Source: Picochlorum sp. 'celeri'
Lineage: Eukaryota; Chlorophyta; Trebouxiophyceae
Direction of reading: 5' to 3'
Assembly (NCBI GenBank): GCA_010909725.1
Contig: JAACMV010000007.1
Location: 558,001-622,000, forward strand
Length of the DNA stretch: 64,000 nucleotides
The notes under the pieces are model-generated. The model saw nothing but the letters and a program-made list of their open reading frames with translations, searched no databases and was not told the origin of the DNA. Positions within the stretch are counted from its first letter, which is position 1, and each line of letters opens with the position of its first letter. This document shows, one piece after another, positions 9,392 through 20,714 of this stretch. The position numbers and the translations under genes are program-made.

Positions 9392-11870
9392 TCATTGATT
9401 GAACAGCCATTCTGGCTGTGTGAGACCAACAATACCAGCACAAATTGGGCATGTTGGCGGTGCAGGCACACGTTGCGAATGTTTACGATAATGGCGTGGC
9501 TGTGGAGGTCTCGAGAAATTCCTATGACACGATCTGCATTCCCATCTCCCACCGTCGACGAGTCCAAAGAGAGTCATGGGACAGCGTGCAATTGTGAAGC
9601 TTTCTCTGCCTTCAATCTCCACCACCGCTTGCAACGATTCATTCAAAGAACCCCGTTGGATTTCTGCGTTGAGATTAGGAAGGGTAATAGAAAGGGGTCG
9701 CTTTGGAGCATCATCGACCACCACATCCTCCCCAAGCATTGAGTACATGTCTTGAGCTTCCTGCACAGTGGCATCTGACAAGCACGGGCTGTCTCTGTGA
9801 GTGACGATAAAGTCAAGCGCTAGTAATGCCGATAGTTTTTCCTCATCAGTATTGTGTTGTTCCAGCAAATTCGTATCGATGTGATGTTTCATTGCAAGGA
9901 GCTCTATGTTGGAAATCTGCTCGATTCCAGATTCTGGCTCTGTTTGCAATGCCATCAACATACGAACCATTGCAGCAATACGCCTGCTCTGCTCAAAGTA
10001 ATCTATATCTTCATGTCCATCAGTGGTTACAGTACTGCAGAAATCTTGTGCATCCCCAAGCATTTGTAGCAGAGACTCCTTGTCCATACAGTGCTCAGCA
10101 AGTTCAACCAATCTCTCCACATCCCACAGGACGTCGGTTGATGTTTCGCTCTGAGTCGACCAAGTATGTATACATCTTTCTAATGCGCTTCCTAGGCTTG
10201 AAAGGTTTTCCTTGGGGTCTACAAGTGATTGAATATGCACAAATCCCTGAGTGACTTTTTGATGGATTTGTAATTGCCTACAATGCATGTGTATCATTAT
10301 ATTTACGTCTTAATGTAAGCGTGAGCAAAAGTCTAACGTACTTTTTATACTCTATATCGGGTTGTAAAGCTTGTCGCACAACAGCAATGAAGTGCCCTCC
10401 AGGGGAAGCAGCAACTCCAAAGCAGCCATATCCTTTATATGCCAGAGGACCATCAAACCCATGGACAGGGTTTGGGATCAAAGAAACATCAGGCTTCCAT
10501 TCTCGTGGAATTTTAAAGCTAACCATATTTCCTAATCTGGAAGTGGCTACTACGATTTCTCCTTGGCAGTGAAAGGAGGTGCCTGAAATGGAGTGGGAAT
10601 CCATCTTGTGAGGTACATGAATTCCATGTCCATCCACCATGGCTTCTTCCACGCTGTGACTCGCTGAAATTTTGTGGCTCGCATACATCTGTATATTGCC
10701 ACATGCTTTACCCACACAGATAAGAAGCTGAAGTGACTGTTCTATGTATCGGAGGCAGCATGACACGCTAGACACAATCAGAGAATCTCTGGGCAGAATC
10801 AATACTGGGTTACGACCGTCCAAATCGGTCATATCTACACGTTCATTCCATGAACAAGGATCCAATCTACCAAGAGTTGAAGCTTGTATCCCCCATGCGG
10901 CCACCGAACCCGATCCGCAGCCGAACACAGCAACCAACTCTGCCTCTCTGTCTCCCTCACCTGGCACACATGCCCATGTCATTTCTTGAACACTTTCCCC
11001 AGCAATGTGTATGTGCCCGATATACGACACGCGGTCCTCAAAATGAGTTCCTGATTGTATATCTTCATCCATCCTTAAAGTCTGAAGATGCTGCATCCTC
11101 CATAGATGAACCCCTCCATCTTCAGAGGCTACAGAAATGATTGAAAAGCAAAACCCTGTTTGATCATCATATAATGCATCCGACCAAGAGATATTCGTGA
11201 ATCGAGAATCAGAAAAGCTATCGTCAGTCAGGGTATCCGCTAATGGCGAGAGATTAACAAGCGGTATCCACATGGGAGTAAGGCCATCTGATGCAGCAAA
11301 CACCATGGCACTTGCATCATCAAAAACTACTCCCAACACACTTCTCCCTGTATCACTACACATACTTGGCGACCAAGAAATACGAACTACTTTTGGCAGC
11401 TCAGAATTCCAGTATGCATCATCAAATAACTGAGATGCACCCAAAGATGCCTCGATTCCTTGCCCCAAGCCCTTCATCTTTTTTGTCATGTCCAGTAGTC
11501 TGACAAGATTATTCAAGTTTCCTCCCCTATTTACATCTTCAGACTTCTTGGAAGTCGATGCTTTCTTTTTCTCACCTTCTGTACTATGTCTCGTTTCCCT
11601 TTCTCTCAACAGCCTTGCTCTGTATTCTTCAAATTCCTCAGCAGGACTGTCCAATCTGGGCACCATTTCTCTCCATGCTGCAAGCCCCACTGTCCCATCC
11701 ATTCGAGACGGGTGAAACACCGTCACAACTGCAGATGCTGCAACGGCAATCAGTCCATCCTCATGGTTCCATACCACACTATTCCCACTCGTTGGCAGAA
11801 ACTCGAGGGGCTTGGTCTCTCGAGGAGTCGTGTCAAACGGCTGGGCCCCGTTCTCCGCTGCACTCTCCAT
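9392..11870 (-). CDS. TFIIIC90/GTF3C4-like WD40 protein with C-terminal zinc finger
   Basis: Probable subunit of the RNA polymerase III factor TFIIIC. Exons are 10342-11870 and 9392-10277 (intron 64 bp, donor GTACGT, phase 2), giving 804 aa. The N-terminal ~500 residues have irregular WD/beta-propeller features typical of the TFIIIC delta N-terminal domain (VVWNHEDGLIAVAASAVVTVFHP; IISVASEDGGVHLWRM). The C-terminus resembles the TFIIIC zinc domain: CPMTLFGLVDGGRWECRSCH followed ~30 residues later by CPIC. The start was moved from TTG to ATG 11870. The nearest plant relatives are annotated only as WD40 proteins with a TFIIIC zinc finger, so the exact subunit identity is less certain than the domain call. 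Confidence 0.7.
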
Positions 11871-12307
11871 GCTCAAAATGAAAACAAATTATTTGCTTAT
11901 AATGACTATCAAAGCCAGATCATGCCGTGTCTATTGTGTATCGCCTTGCAAGGCAACCTGCTCTTTATGATTTCAAAAAATTAACCGACACGACCGTTTC
12001 CTTCAGCCCTTCACCGTCCAATAGGATTGCCTAACTTTGCATGATTTAATGTAATGCGTCATATCTGGGTATGCTCGCTCGTGATCGTCGGGATCGTGAG
12101 TTACAAAATCAATTTTGACCCGCCCCATGAACGACCTCGATGGATGGGAGAGCAAATGTGTCGGACTTTTGGGACATGAGGGGAGAATCTGTTCCAATCC
12201 TCTGCCACTTCTGTGGCACATTTCTGGGATATAGGGCCTAAACCCAAAGTAAATTGTCCCTATTTCTTGATTTAATACCACCATTGCCTTTTTCACCTCA
12301 CAATAAA
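11871..12307. other. Divergent promoter region
   Basis: A 437-bp spacer between the TFIIIC-like gene (-) and the MoxR ATPase gene (+). The 12003-12296 (-) open frame has no motif and is not called. No repeat or hairpin stands out. Confidence 0.45.
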
Positions 12308-13960
12308 ATGCTATCTACCGTTCCGTCGGCGACGCCGACCAGAGCAGCGTTGGTATCAGGTCTGAGTAGAGGTGACCACGGTGTTTTGTCGAGTTTGAGA
12401 ACTCACATTGTGAAAACAAAAGATGATGAAGGGGTCCGTAGGCCACTACAACGTGTCAGTCACGTTTCTGTCCGTTCACCCTATATGACTGCGCGTGCTG
12501 TCCGGGCAGACGAGCAGGGATCCTCCGTGGAGGATGCAAAGGCGGTGCAAATCATATCAAATGTGATGAATGCTGTGGAATTGGAGTGGCAGACGATTGC
12601 AGATGAGATGAGAGTGCGGATTGCAGCAGCTGGAGAAGATGTCAGTGAGGGTGAGCAGGAGCTCAGACACCACGTGATCAAGTCGATTGAGATGCTGCAA
12701 GCAGGTTTGCTGGAACGAGATATGGAAGTTCGTTTGATGCTGTTGGCGGCATTATGTGGAGAGCATTTGCTCTTATTGGGGCCACCTGGCACTGCCAAGT
12801 CCGAGTTGAGCAGAAGATTATCATCTCTCACAGGTGGTGTCTACTTTGAGCGGCTCTTGACTCGATTCTCTGTTCCAGAGGAATTATTCGGTCCTCTATC
12901 TATCAAAGGTCTTGAGCAAGATGAATATACTCGAAAGACAGATGGGTACTTGCCCACTGCAGAAGTTGCTTTTATTGATGAGATTTTCAAGGCTAATTCG
13001 GCGATTTTGAATGCTCTATTGACCTTGTTGAACGAACGATTGTTCGATAATGGTGCAGAGAGACTACCAGTACCACTCTTGTGTCTGGTAGGGGCTTCAA
13101 ACGAGTTGCCTGAGAGTGAGGAACTTGATGCATTATACGACCGTTTCTTGATCAGGAAATCTGTTGATCAGGTATCCAAAGGTCAATTAGCAGATTTGGC
13201 AAGGCTTGCAAGTGGAGGTATGACACCGTACGCATCTTCACATGATCATGCCACGTACCTGAGCCTGGATGATTTCAAGTATACTGGAGCCAGAGCAATT
13301 GAGGCTGTGGATATCTCGGATGAGATGATTGATCTGCTCACTGAACTACGAAATTATCTGCAAGATAAATGCGAACCACCGATTTATGTATCTGATAGGC
13401 GTTTCATGAAGGCTGTGAATCTGATGCAAGTGGCTGCCTATGCTGATGGTCGTTCACACGTGTCCGAGTCAGACTGCTTGCTGCTTGAATACGTCATGGG
13501 AAACAAGCCAGACGATTCTGAAAAAGTTCGTCGCAAGGTTCTCGACATATTGGCCTCTGATATTGGGATGCAACAGTGCGAATTGCTCTTCCTAGGCCTC
13601 TTTGGAAGATCCTGCAATGCCTTGGAGCAAGGTGATGGGGACGACATTGCCGCCATCCTGAACGATTGCCGTAATTTAAATGATATCTTGGTGTCTCGAT
13701 TGGAGAATGTCCGAGAATCTGTGGAATTAGATTTCCCACACCTCAAGAGTTCCATCTGGCTGAGCAATGCTAATGTCAATTCAGCAATCCAGTTCTTGTC
13801 TCCACATGCAGAGGAGAACAAGTCCAAACTGGAGGACATGGTCAAAGAAACATTGATTCTGCAAAACGCTCTTGCGAACAAGGTTGAGGGTGGAATCCTG
13901 GAGAAGCTGCTCCCAAAGAGATTCAAGCAGTACCAGAAGGGCATTGCAGACAAGGCATAG
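12308..13960 (+). CDS. MoxR/RavA-type AAA+ ATPase, probably plastid
   Basis: An ATP-driven chaperone-like protein of the MoxR family. Walker A is GPPGTAKS within LLLGPPGTAKSELSRRL (~residue 158). Walker B is FIDEIFKANSAILNALL. Sensor 1 is GASNELPES, followed by the Arg-containing ALYDRFLIRK. The order and spacing fit E. coli RavA better than CbbQ. The first ~60 residues are rich in Ser, Thr, Arg and Val with few acids, consistent with a plastid transit peptide. ATG 12308 is used because the frame upstream begins with TTG; length is 550 aa. The C-terminal ~180 residues are helical. The partner is unknown: no VWA-domain gene lies in the window. Confidence 0.85.
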   Translation: MLSTVPSATPTRAALVSGLSRGDHGVLSSLRTHIVKTKDDEGVRRPLQRVSHVSVRSPYMTARAVRADEQGSSVEDAKAVQIISNVMNAVELEWQTIADEMRVRIAAAGEDVSEGEQELRHHVIKSIEMLQAGLLERDMEVRLMLLAALCGEHLLLLGPPGTAKSELSRRLSSLTGGVYFERLLTRFSVPEELFGPLSIKGLEQDEYTRKTDGYLPTAEVAFIDEIFKANSAILNALLTLLNERLFDNGAERLPVPLLCLVGASNELPESEELDALYDRFLIRKSVDQVSKGQLADLARLASGGMTPYASSHDHATYLSLDDFKYTGARAIEAVDISDEMIDLLTELRNYLQDKCEPPIYVSDRRFMKAVNLMQVAAYADGRSHVSESDCLLLEYVMGNKPDDSEKVRRKVLDILASDIGMQQCELLFLGLFGRSCNALEQGDGDDIAAILNDCRNLNDILVSRLENVRESVELDFPHLKSSIWLSNANVNSAIQFLSPHAEENKSKLEDMVKETLILQNALANKVEGGILEKLLPKRFKQYQKGIADKA

Positions 13961-14091
13961 AGACATGTGTTCTAGAAGAATCTTCCCTTTTATTTTGCGT
14001 CCCATATGAATACAGCATACTGCGGGGCATTAAATCTGCATAATTATATATTAATTATTGATCTGTGTCACTAGAGAATCAATTTATCAGA

Positions 14092-15445
14092 ATGAGCGAG
14101 GGAAATCCAAATGGAATGCCTCAAGGCTTCCCACAAATGCCCGGAATGCCAGGAATGGGTATGTTTCTTGTGTTATACATGGCTCATGCTATCCATTTGG
14201 GATAGAAAATGGTTTTCTTGGACAGAACAAGGGCGACCCAGCGCCCTATCCAATGAACGTATCCTGCGTCGTTCATCATATCCGACGCCACAAGGCCATA
14301 TTTTACCATCTCTCTCTCATTTTTCTATTCTTTTGTTGTGTAGATATGGAAATGCTGCAGCAAATGATGAATGTACGTTGTTTCCTGAGTCTTTGGTTTC
14401 GAATGACCTGAACAGAGCCCTTTGTTTCTGCCACTCGATGTTTCATGGCATATACTGACATCTATATACCTTGCAGGATCCTAATATTCGCCGAATGACT
14501 GAAGCAATCTCTCAGGACCCTGTTTTTCAGGAGATGGCGAAAGAGATGCAGGAAGCCATGCTGTCTGGGGGAATGGACAACCTCAATATTGGCGGCGAGG
14601 GGGGTCAGGCGCCTCAAATGCCTGGCATAGATCCTAATAAATACATGGATGCTTTCTCAAGGGTGATGCAGAATCCCGAATTCATGTCTGCTGCCGAAAA
14701 CCTTGGCAAGGGTATTATGGAGCAGTCAATGGATAAGGAATCATTGTCCATGTTGCAAATGTTCCAGAACCCAGAGAATCAGGCTGCACTGAAGGCGAAA
14801 ATGGAGGAATTGAAGGATGACCCAGAATTGGGAGAGATGATGAAGGATATTGAGGAGAATGGGCAGGCTGCAATGATGAAGTACATGAATGACCCAGAGA
14901 TGATGTCCAAGATGGGGAAGAAATTCCAGGAGGCTATGGCCGATCCGGCATTCAGAAATCAGCTCAAAGATGCGCCTAATGAAGAGGAGGAGGAAGAGGG
15001 AGAAGAGCCAGGGCAGGAGAGTGATGTTATTGGAGCTGCGTCTGCTGGATCTGTTGACAGGCTCAAAGCATTGCTCAAGGATGGTGCAGATCCTGATATG
15101 AAGGATGAGGAAGGTCGTACTGCTCTCCATTTTGCCTCTGGGTATGGAGAGTTAGAATGCATGGAAGCTTTATTAGATGCAGGAGCCGATATCAATGCTG
15201 TGGATGAGAATAAGAATACAGCATTGCATTACTCTGCGGGGTATGGAAATAAGGAAGCAACCGAGCTTCTGGTGAAAAAGTGCGTATTATATTTATATGA
15301 TAAGAGTGTTTATTTTCTTTGCATGAATAACTGAAATGTTTGATGATGCAGGGGTGTTGACAAGGCATTGAAGAATGCAGAGGATAAGACTGCCAAGGAA
15401 GTTGCCGAGATGAATGATCAGGAGGATGTTGCCAAGCTTTTGTAA
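14092..15445 (+). CDS. AKR2: AKR2-type ankyrin protein for plastid outer-envelope targeting
   Basis: AKR2 binds plastid outer-envelope proteins in the cytosol and delivers them to the chloroplast. Four exons: 14092-14158, 14344-14372 (29 nt), 14477-15279 and 15352-15445, giving 330 aa. The join yields a Met/Pro/Gly-rich start, then [19 protein letters not shown]. Next come two STI1-like segments ([44 protein letters not shown]), an acidic linker (EEEEEEGEE) and about three ankyrin repeats ([29 protein letters not shown] and the next). All splice phases agree. The gene runs tail to tail with CAND1, 46 bp apart. The family call is strong; the micro-exon needs transcript support. Confidence 0.85.
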
Positions 15446-15491
15446 AGATGACATGTAAGAATTTTTTATATGGATATTTTGTAAAAGCATT

Positions 15492-18400
15492 TTAAATGCC
15501 TTCTGCTTGTTTCCTCTCGCGGACAATGCCCATATATTTGTCGAGTAGAGGCTTGCTCTTGACACATGTGTCGATGAAGGTCTTCCACCCAATGACATCA
15601 CTTGCTCCTTCGATACGTTCCAACGCATCAACAGCACGGAGGCAGCTTCGAATCATGTCTTCGTTCCTGTCTACCTCTTGACGTACCGCATCCGACTTGA
15701 CTTTTGCCGTGAGGGTTGATGTGAAAGGATCAACCATGCGCTCCAGCCTGCTCAGGAGTAGTATTGGATCCTGATGGGCAATGGAAATTATCAAATCGTG
15801 GCATTTCAATTTCACGTCATACTGATCTGTGCAACCTGATACAATTGCGTCTGCAATGGCGTCATGCTCGGGGAGGCGATTCCAACATTTGGAAATCAAA
15901 ATACCAAGACAATCAAATGCAGATTTGCGCTGCTCCAAACCATCGTCCACCTTGTGCTTGAATGGTCCTAGATTGATGACTCGAACCAGGTTTGGATCAG
16001 GTTTTGTTTGTTCTAAAAGAGGAGGAGTACTCGTTGCCAATAGAGGAGCGACCAATTTGAACTTGTTATGTGCAGCAAGACTCAGCAGCAAAGTTGCTGC
16101 TCTCCTCACAGACACATCTGGATCTGACATTAGTTGCAGCGCTTCTGGAATCCATGTGGTAGCTAATAGGTCATCAATTCGATGTTCACATTCTAAAGTT
16201 GCATTTCTCAAACCCATCAGAGCCATTATCTTGGATCGAGAATCCGGGGACTTCAACTGCTCTGCAAATGTGGGCAAGACCACATCAGGGGCAATCAGGG
16301 AAGCATGGCCATAACAGTCTGCGATGATAGATCGAACTTCCTCATTATTTTGATCGTCGGTATTTCTTTCAATGAGTATTTCGACAATTCTCTTAATCTT
16401 GCTTGGATCCAAATTGCAGGCGTCATTGGAAGACACAATCTCCAGTCCCTCGTTCAGGGCTTTCAACATGTGATACTGGTTCTTCTTGTCGCCAGTTTGA
16501 GATAAAGTTCCCAAAACAAAATCCAAATGATCAGAGCTATTTTTTGAGGCTAAACCTCCCAAAGCTATTGCCGCTGCTTCAGATGTTGCCTCCTCTGGCA
16601 AACAATCTAAGACTGCTTGTCGCAGCTCTGCTTCCTTATTCAGTGAAAATTGATAGACTCCCATGTCTTTGATACAGTACAGGCAAAAGATCTTAACATC
16701 CTGTGCCGGATTTTTAATTGCCTCTAGAACCTCACGTTCAACGAAATGACATGCGTCCTGAGAGGGCTGTGCAAGCTGGGCCACACATGTAGCAGCAGCA
16801 ATACTTGCATTCTTTGAATTTGCCTGCATTCCAAAATTAAACATTTTCTCAATCACCTCTTGTCTGTGGGCTGGGATTTGATTCAATGTTTTGGATAAAA
16901 ACCCTCGAAGCTTTTCAAGAGACGCCTTTTGCAGTGTTGGGCTCGACATGAGTTGCTGGATGTTGCTGAAAACGCGCTCCAGCATGGAGAATGCCATATC
17001 TGGGTGAGTGTCTGCAGCATTCTCCAAGAAATCCATAACGGCATTTGAAACCCCTAGATCATCTGATATCAAAGGGGCCAATTCATCTATGATGGAATTG
17101 AGCTCCTCGGATCCCAAGGCACCATCTTTGCAAGTGATCACAGACGACAAGGTTTCAACAGATAAAATTCTCAGTTGCCTATCAAGTTTCTTCAAATATG
17201 ATTTGATCGATGATATCGCATCATCAAGGGCATCTTGAACATCTAAATGCAAAGGAGAATCTATTATTTTCTTCAAAGCTCGCAATGCACTCAATCTCGT
17301 AGTCTCATTATTCAGTTTTTCAATCAGAACCGCCACAATCTGCACAATAATGGGAGCCCATCAAAGCAAGCACAATCGAAGACAAAAATTTTCAAAAAGC
17401 ATAGTATACGCACATCTTTGAGCCTCGGCAAGTGACCAGTATAATCCTCACTAGGACCTTGGATCTTGGCCCTCTTGGTGTTACTCGGCATTGCAGCGAA
17501 GTCCTTTGCCAATGCTTCAACCTGGGTGCCTTCCAAGAGATCTCCCATCCAGGCTAACGACTCTGCCGCACAATCTATCGCAGCGTTTTTGACTTCCTGA
17601 GGTTTATCAGAGACTGATAAAACATCAGAGATTGTCAGAAAGAGGGGCAAGACGAGACCCGCCAAGTTCTGTGGCACTGGTTGGGATACATCTGGACGTA
17701 TCAGATGCACCAATCGTCTGCAAGTCTTCAAGGCTATCGCCGCTGATGCAAAATATTTCTTCTTTGCACACTCTAAAACTTCCTCGGAAATTTTTACGAG
17801 ATCTTCCTCATTGTCAGGCCCTGGCATACCATCAAATCCAGCTTCAATGCATTCAAGCACTTGGACTTGCAGCGCAAATGCCGAGTCTTCTTGCAAACAT
17901 GCCACAATATCACTGGACAATTTCGGCAATACGAGTGAGAACAAAGCCGGTCTCATTACTACCATACTATGTAGAGCCTTATACACACAGCATTTTGTCT
18001 GTACAGTCTGCTTTTTGACTAATCGAGCAAATTTAACCACCACATCCTCAGCATCCCTGTCAAATTTCTGTACAAGCTCATCGTCTTTGGAATCGGCATC
18101 GACAACTTTTAATAATTCCAAATATGAATTGAAAATGTCCTGTCTCACCGTGTCCTCCCGCTCTGAAATCGCCCTTTTAATCAAAATAGGTTGCAGCAGA
18201 TCATACAGATCTGAAACATGTGTAGGATACTGTTTCACCTCGGTGCAAATAAGCTTCGACGCAGCCCTGCGCACTTTCCAGCTACTATCATCATCATCAG
18301 AGAATGCATCTTCATCGTCATAGTCTTCTTCCTCTTCTTGCTCCTCCTCATCGCCCATATCAGAGTCAACCAGGGGTTCATCCTCTTCCATGTCACTATC

Positions 18401-19428
18401 AGCTGCATAATTTGGGTCATACCTGATGCATCTACCAGCTACTTTCGCGATATCAGACCTTTTATTTTCTGTGATTCCTGGGCATTTTGAAACGCAGAGT
18501 TCCAAGACGACCAAGCAGGACTCAACAAGATCTACACCATCCTCATCCTCCAGTGCCGCCCCAACAAAATCAAAGCACAAGGACAGCAATTCCTGAATAT
18601 GCGCATCCATTCTATACCCAGCTCCTCGTGCGATATACGACATGGCCATCATCATCGTCTGGACCTTATTCATCGCGGATGTTCCCGGATGCTGTCTCAT
18701 GTTCTCTAAAATCTTTCGACACAACCCATCAAAATGCTTCCCAGGCAGAGATGCTGCCATCTTTCCCAAACACTGCATCGCCTTTTTGCGAATTCCAGGA
18801 CGCGCATTATCAAACTCTCCAACACAGGTATCCGCGATAGCACACATGTCTGGGAATAATGGGCCATGCTGTGTCAGGAATACAAGCAACAGATCATATC
18901 CATTTAAAGTCACCTCCTCCTTGTCATCCACAACACATGCCATCAATCGAGGCCCCAAGAATTCTGCCGCACCTAGAGCAGTCACTCGAGCATGCTCATA
19001 GACACCAATATTCTGAATCACCGTTTTTACCCCCAAATACGCAATATCTCTCCTCATACCATCCTTGTCTCCCTTCATCTGATCAAGAAGAACAGCACAC
19101 ATGGAATCCAGATGCTTGGCATCAACCTTGCCCACAAGCGTCCCCAAACAGGTATTCGCCAAACCACTAATATCTCCAGAACTATCATTCAGTTGCTTCA
19201 ATACCGCTGAGATGATCTTCTGAGTCTCAAAATCATCCAAAGCCAGGTGAGAACTCTTCAACTCCCGAGCCAAATCACTCGTTGCCATATACCTGAAATC
19301 CTTATCCGCTGAAGAGATCTGCATTTGTAGCATACATATGATTAGAGTACTCGTTTATGAAAAGGTGACCGGAATAGAATCCAACAACCCACCTTGTCCA
19401 AGATCAAATTCAAAGCAACCGAACTCAT
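15492..19428 (-). CDS. CAND1: Cullin-associated NEDD8-dissociated protein 1
   Basis: A HEAT-repeat exchange factor that wraps unneddylated cullin-RBX1 and swaps SCF substrate receptors. Exons 19393-19428, 17414-19318 and 15492-17339 (both introns 74 bp, phase 0) give 1262 aa, close to the usual ~1230. The first 12-codon exon MSSVALNLILDK joins to ISSADKDFRYMATSDL, matching the CAND1 N-terminus. HEAT repeats run throughout, and the acidic patch EDEEEQEEEEDYDDEDAFSDDDD at ~325-350 matches the acidic loop after the N-terminal repeats in other CAND1 proteins. The C-terminal half contains the TIP120 region ending near KPLLDKYMGIVRERKQ. Its start is divergent from the plastid cyclophilin gene. Confidence 0.93.
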
Positions 19429-19821
19429 GGTGGCACTACACTCTCTCTATTCAAAATGCTACAAAATTTAATTTACAGGGTCATTTGCGGATGAATAAAA
19501 CCCCACGAGTGCTCTTTTTCAACACATTTGAATACACCCTGCTCTTGTCAAGAAAGACATGGATACATACCCACAGTACACCACACGCCATAAGCACTAT
19601 CTCGCTTTATTCAAATATTTAATATAGAAATATTGTCAATCAGAAACGGCATCTCTGGGTTGTACGGCACGAATGTTGTCGGAATCGTTCGTAATAAAAT
19701 AGAATAAAAAAGACAGGCACCCAGATCGCACAATGTCTCTGTATGAGCCTGGGTAATTCCTCGGCCATCCACATATCAAATTCAGACTACAAGGGTACTC
19801 ACGTGAAACATGCAATACACA
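19429..19821. promoter_or_regulatory. Bidirectional promoter region, CAND1 and plastid cyclophilin
   Basis: A 393-bp spacer between the divergent starts of CAND1 (-) and the cyclophilin (+). It must hold both promoters. It is AT-rich around 19590-19640, but I cannot assign a TATA box or a specific element with confidence. Confidence 0.5.
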
Positions 19822-20681
19822 ATGGCAACCAGAGCGGTACGTGATTCTGTGGTCGAGGCCTCGCATTAGCATCGCACGTGACGATCTTTTGCTAGGTGGC
19901 CACGATTGGATTCTCATGGACCCGATTATGTTTAGATTGATTTCTAGCATATGATCAAGGCAGATCATTGACGGATGTGCGATCTGATGTATTGTAGACT
20001 GCTGCCAAGGCAGTTCTGAACTTGGGCTTGAACGCCAGCTGTGCTCGTCGCCCAGTCGGTATGACGATGATGAACAAGATGCCGATGAACAAGGTTGCAA
20101 GAACGAGTGGGTTTGGTATGACCCAGGTGCAATCTGCCGCCGGAATCCGTTCTGCAGCACGAACAAGCATTGTTGCTGCTGCAGAGGTGTCCAACAAGGT
20201 GTATTTCGACATCACTATTGGCGGTGAGGATGTCGGTCGTATTACCATGGGATTGTACGGGGATGAGGTGCCAAAGACTGCCGAGAATTTCAGGCAGTTG
20301 TGCACTGGTGAGGCTGGTTTTGGGTACAAGGGCTGTGGGTTCCACAGAGTCATTCCTCAGTTTATGATCCAGGGAGGAGACTTTACCAACGGAAATGGAA
20401 CTGGCGGAAAGTCTATTTATGGAAGAACATTCCCAGATGAGAACTTCAACGTCAAGCATGAGAAGCCAGGATTGTTGTCCATGGCCAATGCTGGCCCAAA
20501 CACAAATGGATCCCAGTTCTTCATCACCACCGTGGAGACACCATGGCTCGATGGAAGGCATACTGTGTTTGGAGAGGTCTTGGAGGGAATGGATGTTGTG
20601 TCTACCATTGAGGGTACCCAGACAGGGCCAATGGATCGCCCTGTCAAGGCAGTTGTCATCAAAGACTGTGGAGAGTTGTAA
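19822..20681 (+). CDS. Plastid cyclophilin-type peptidyl-prolyl isomerase
   Basis: Exon 1 (19822-19836) encodes MATRA and joins, after a 161-bp intron (donor GTACGT, acceptor TTGTAG), to exon 2 (19998-20681). The result is 232 aa. The join gives [20 protein letters not shown], a convincing plastid transit start; without it the frame is closed by TAG at 19995. The cyclophilin domain at ~65-230 has a complete active site ([21 protein letters not shown]) and keeps the cyclosporin-contact Trp ([14 protein letters not shown]). It is about as close to canonical CypA as such proteins get. Stroma or thylakoid lumen location cannot be decided; no clear twin-arginine lumen signal is seen. Confidence 0.88.
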
Positions 20682-20714
20682 TTCAACTACTAGTATGTAA
20701 TTACCAAGCTTGCA

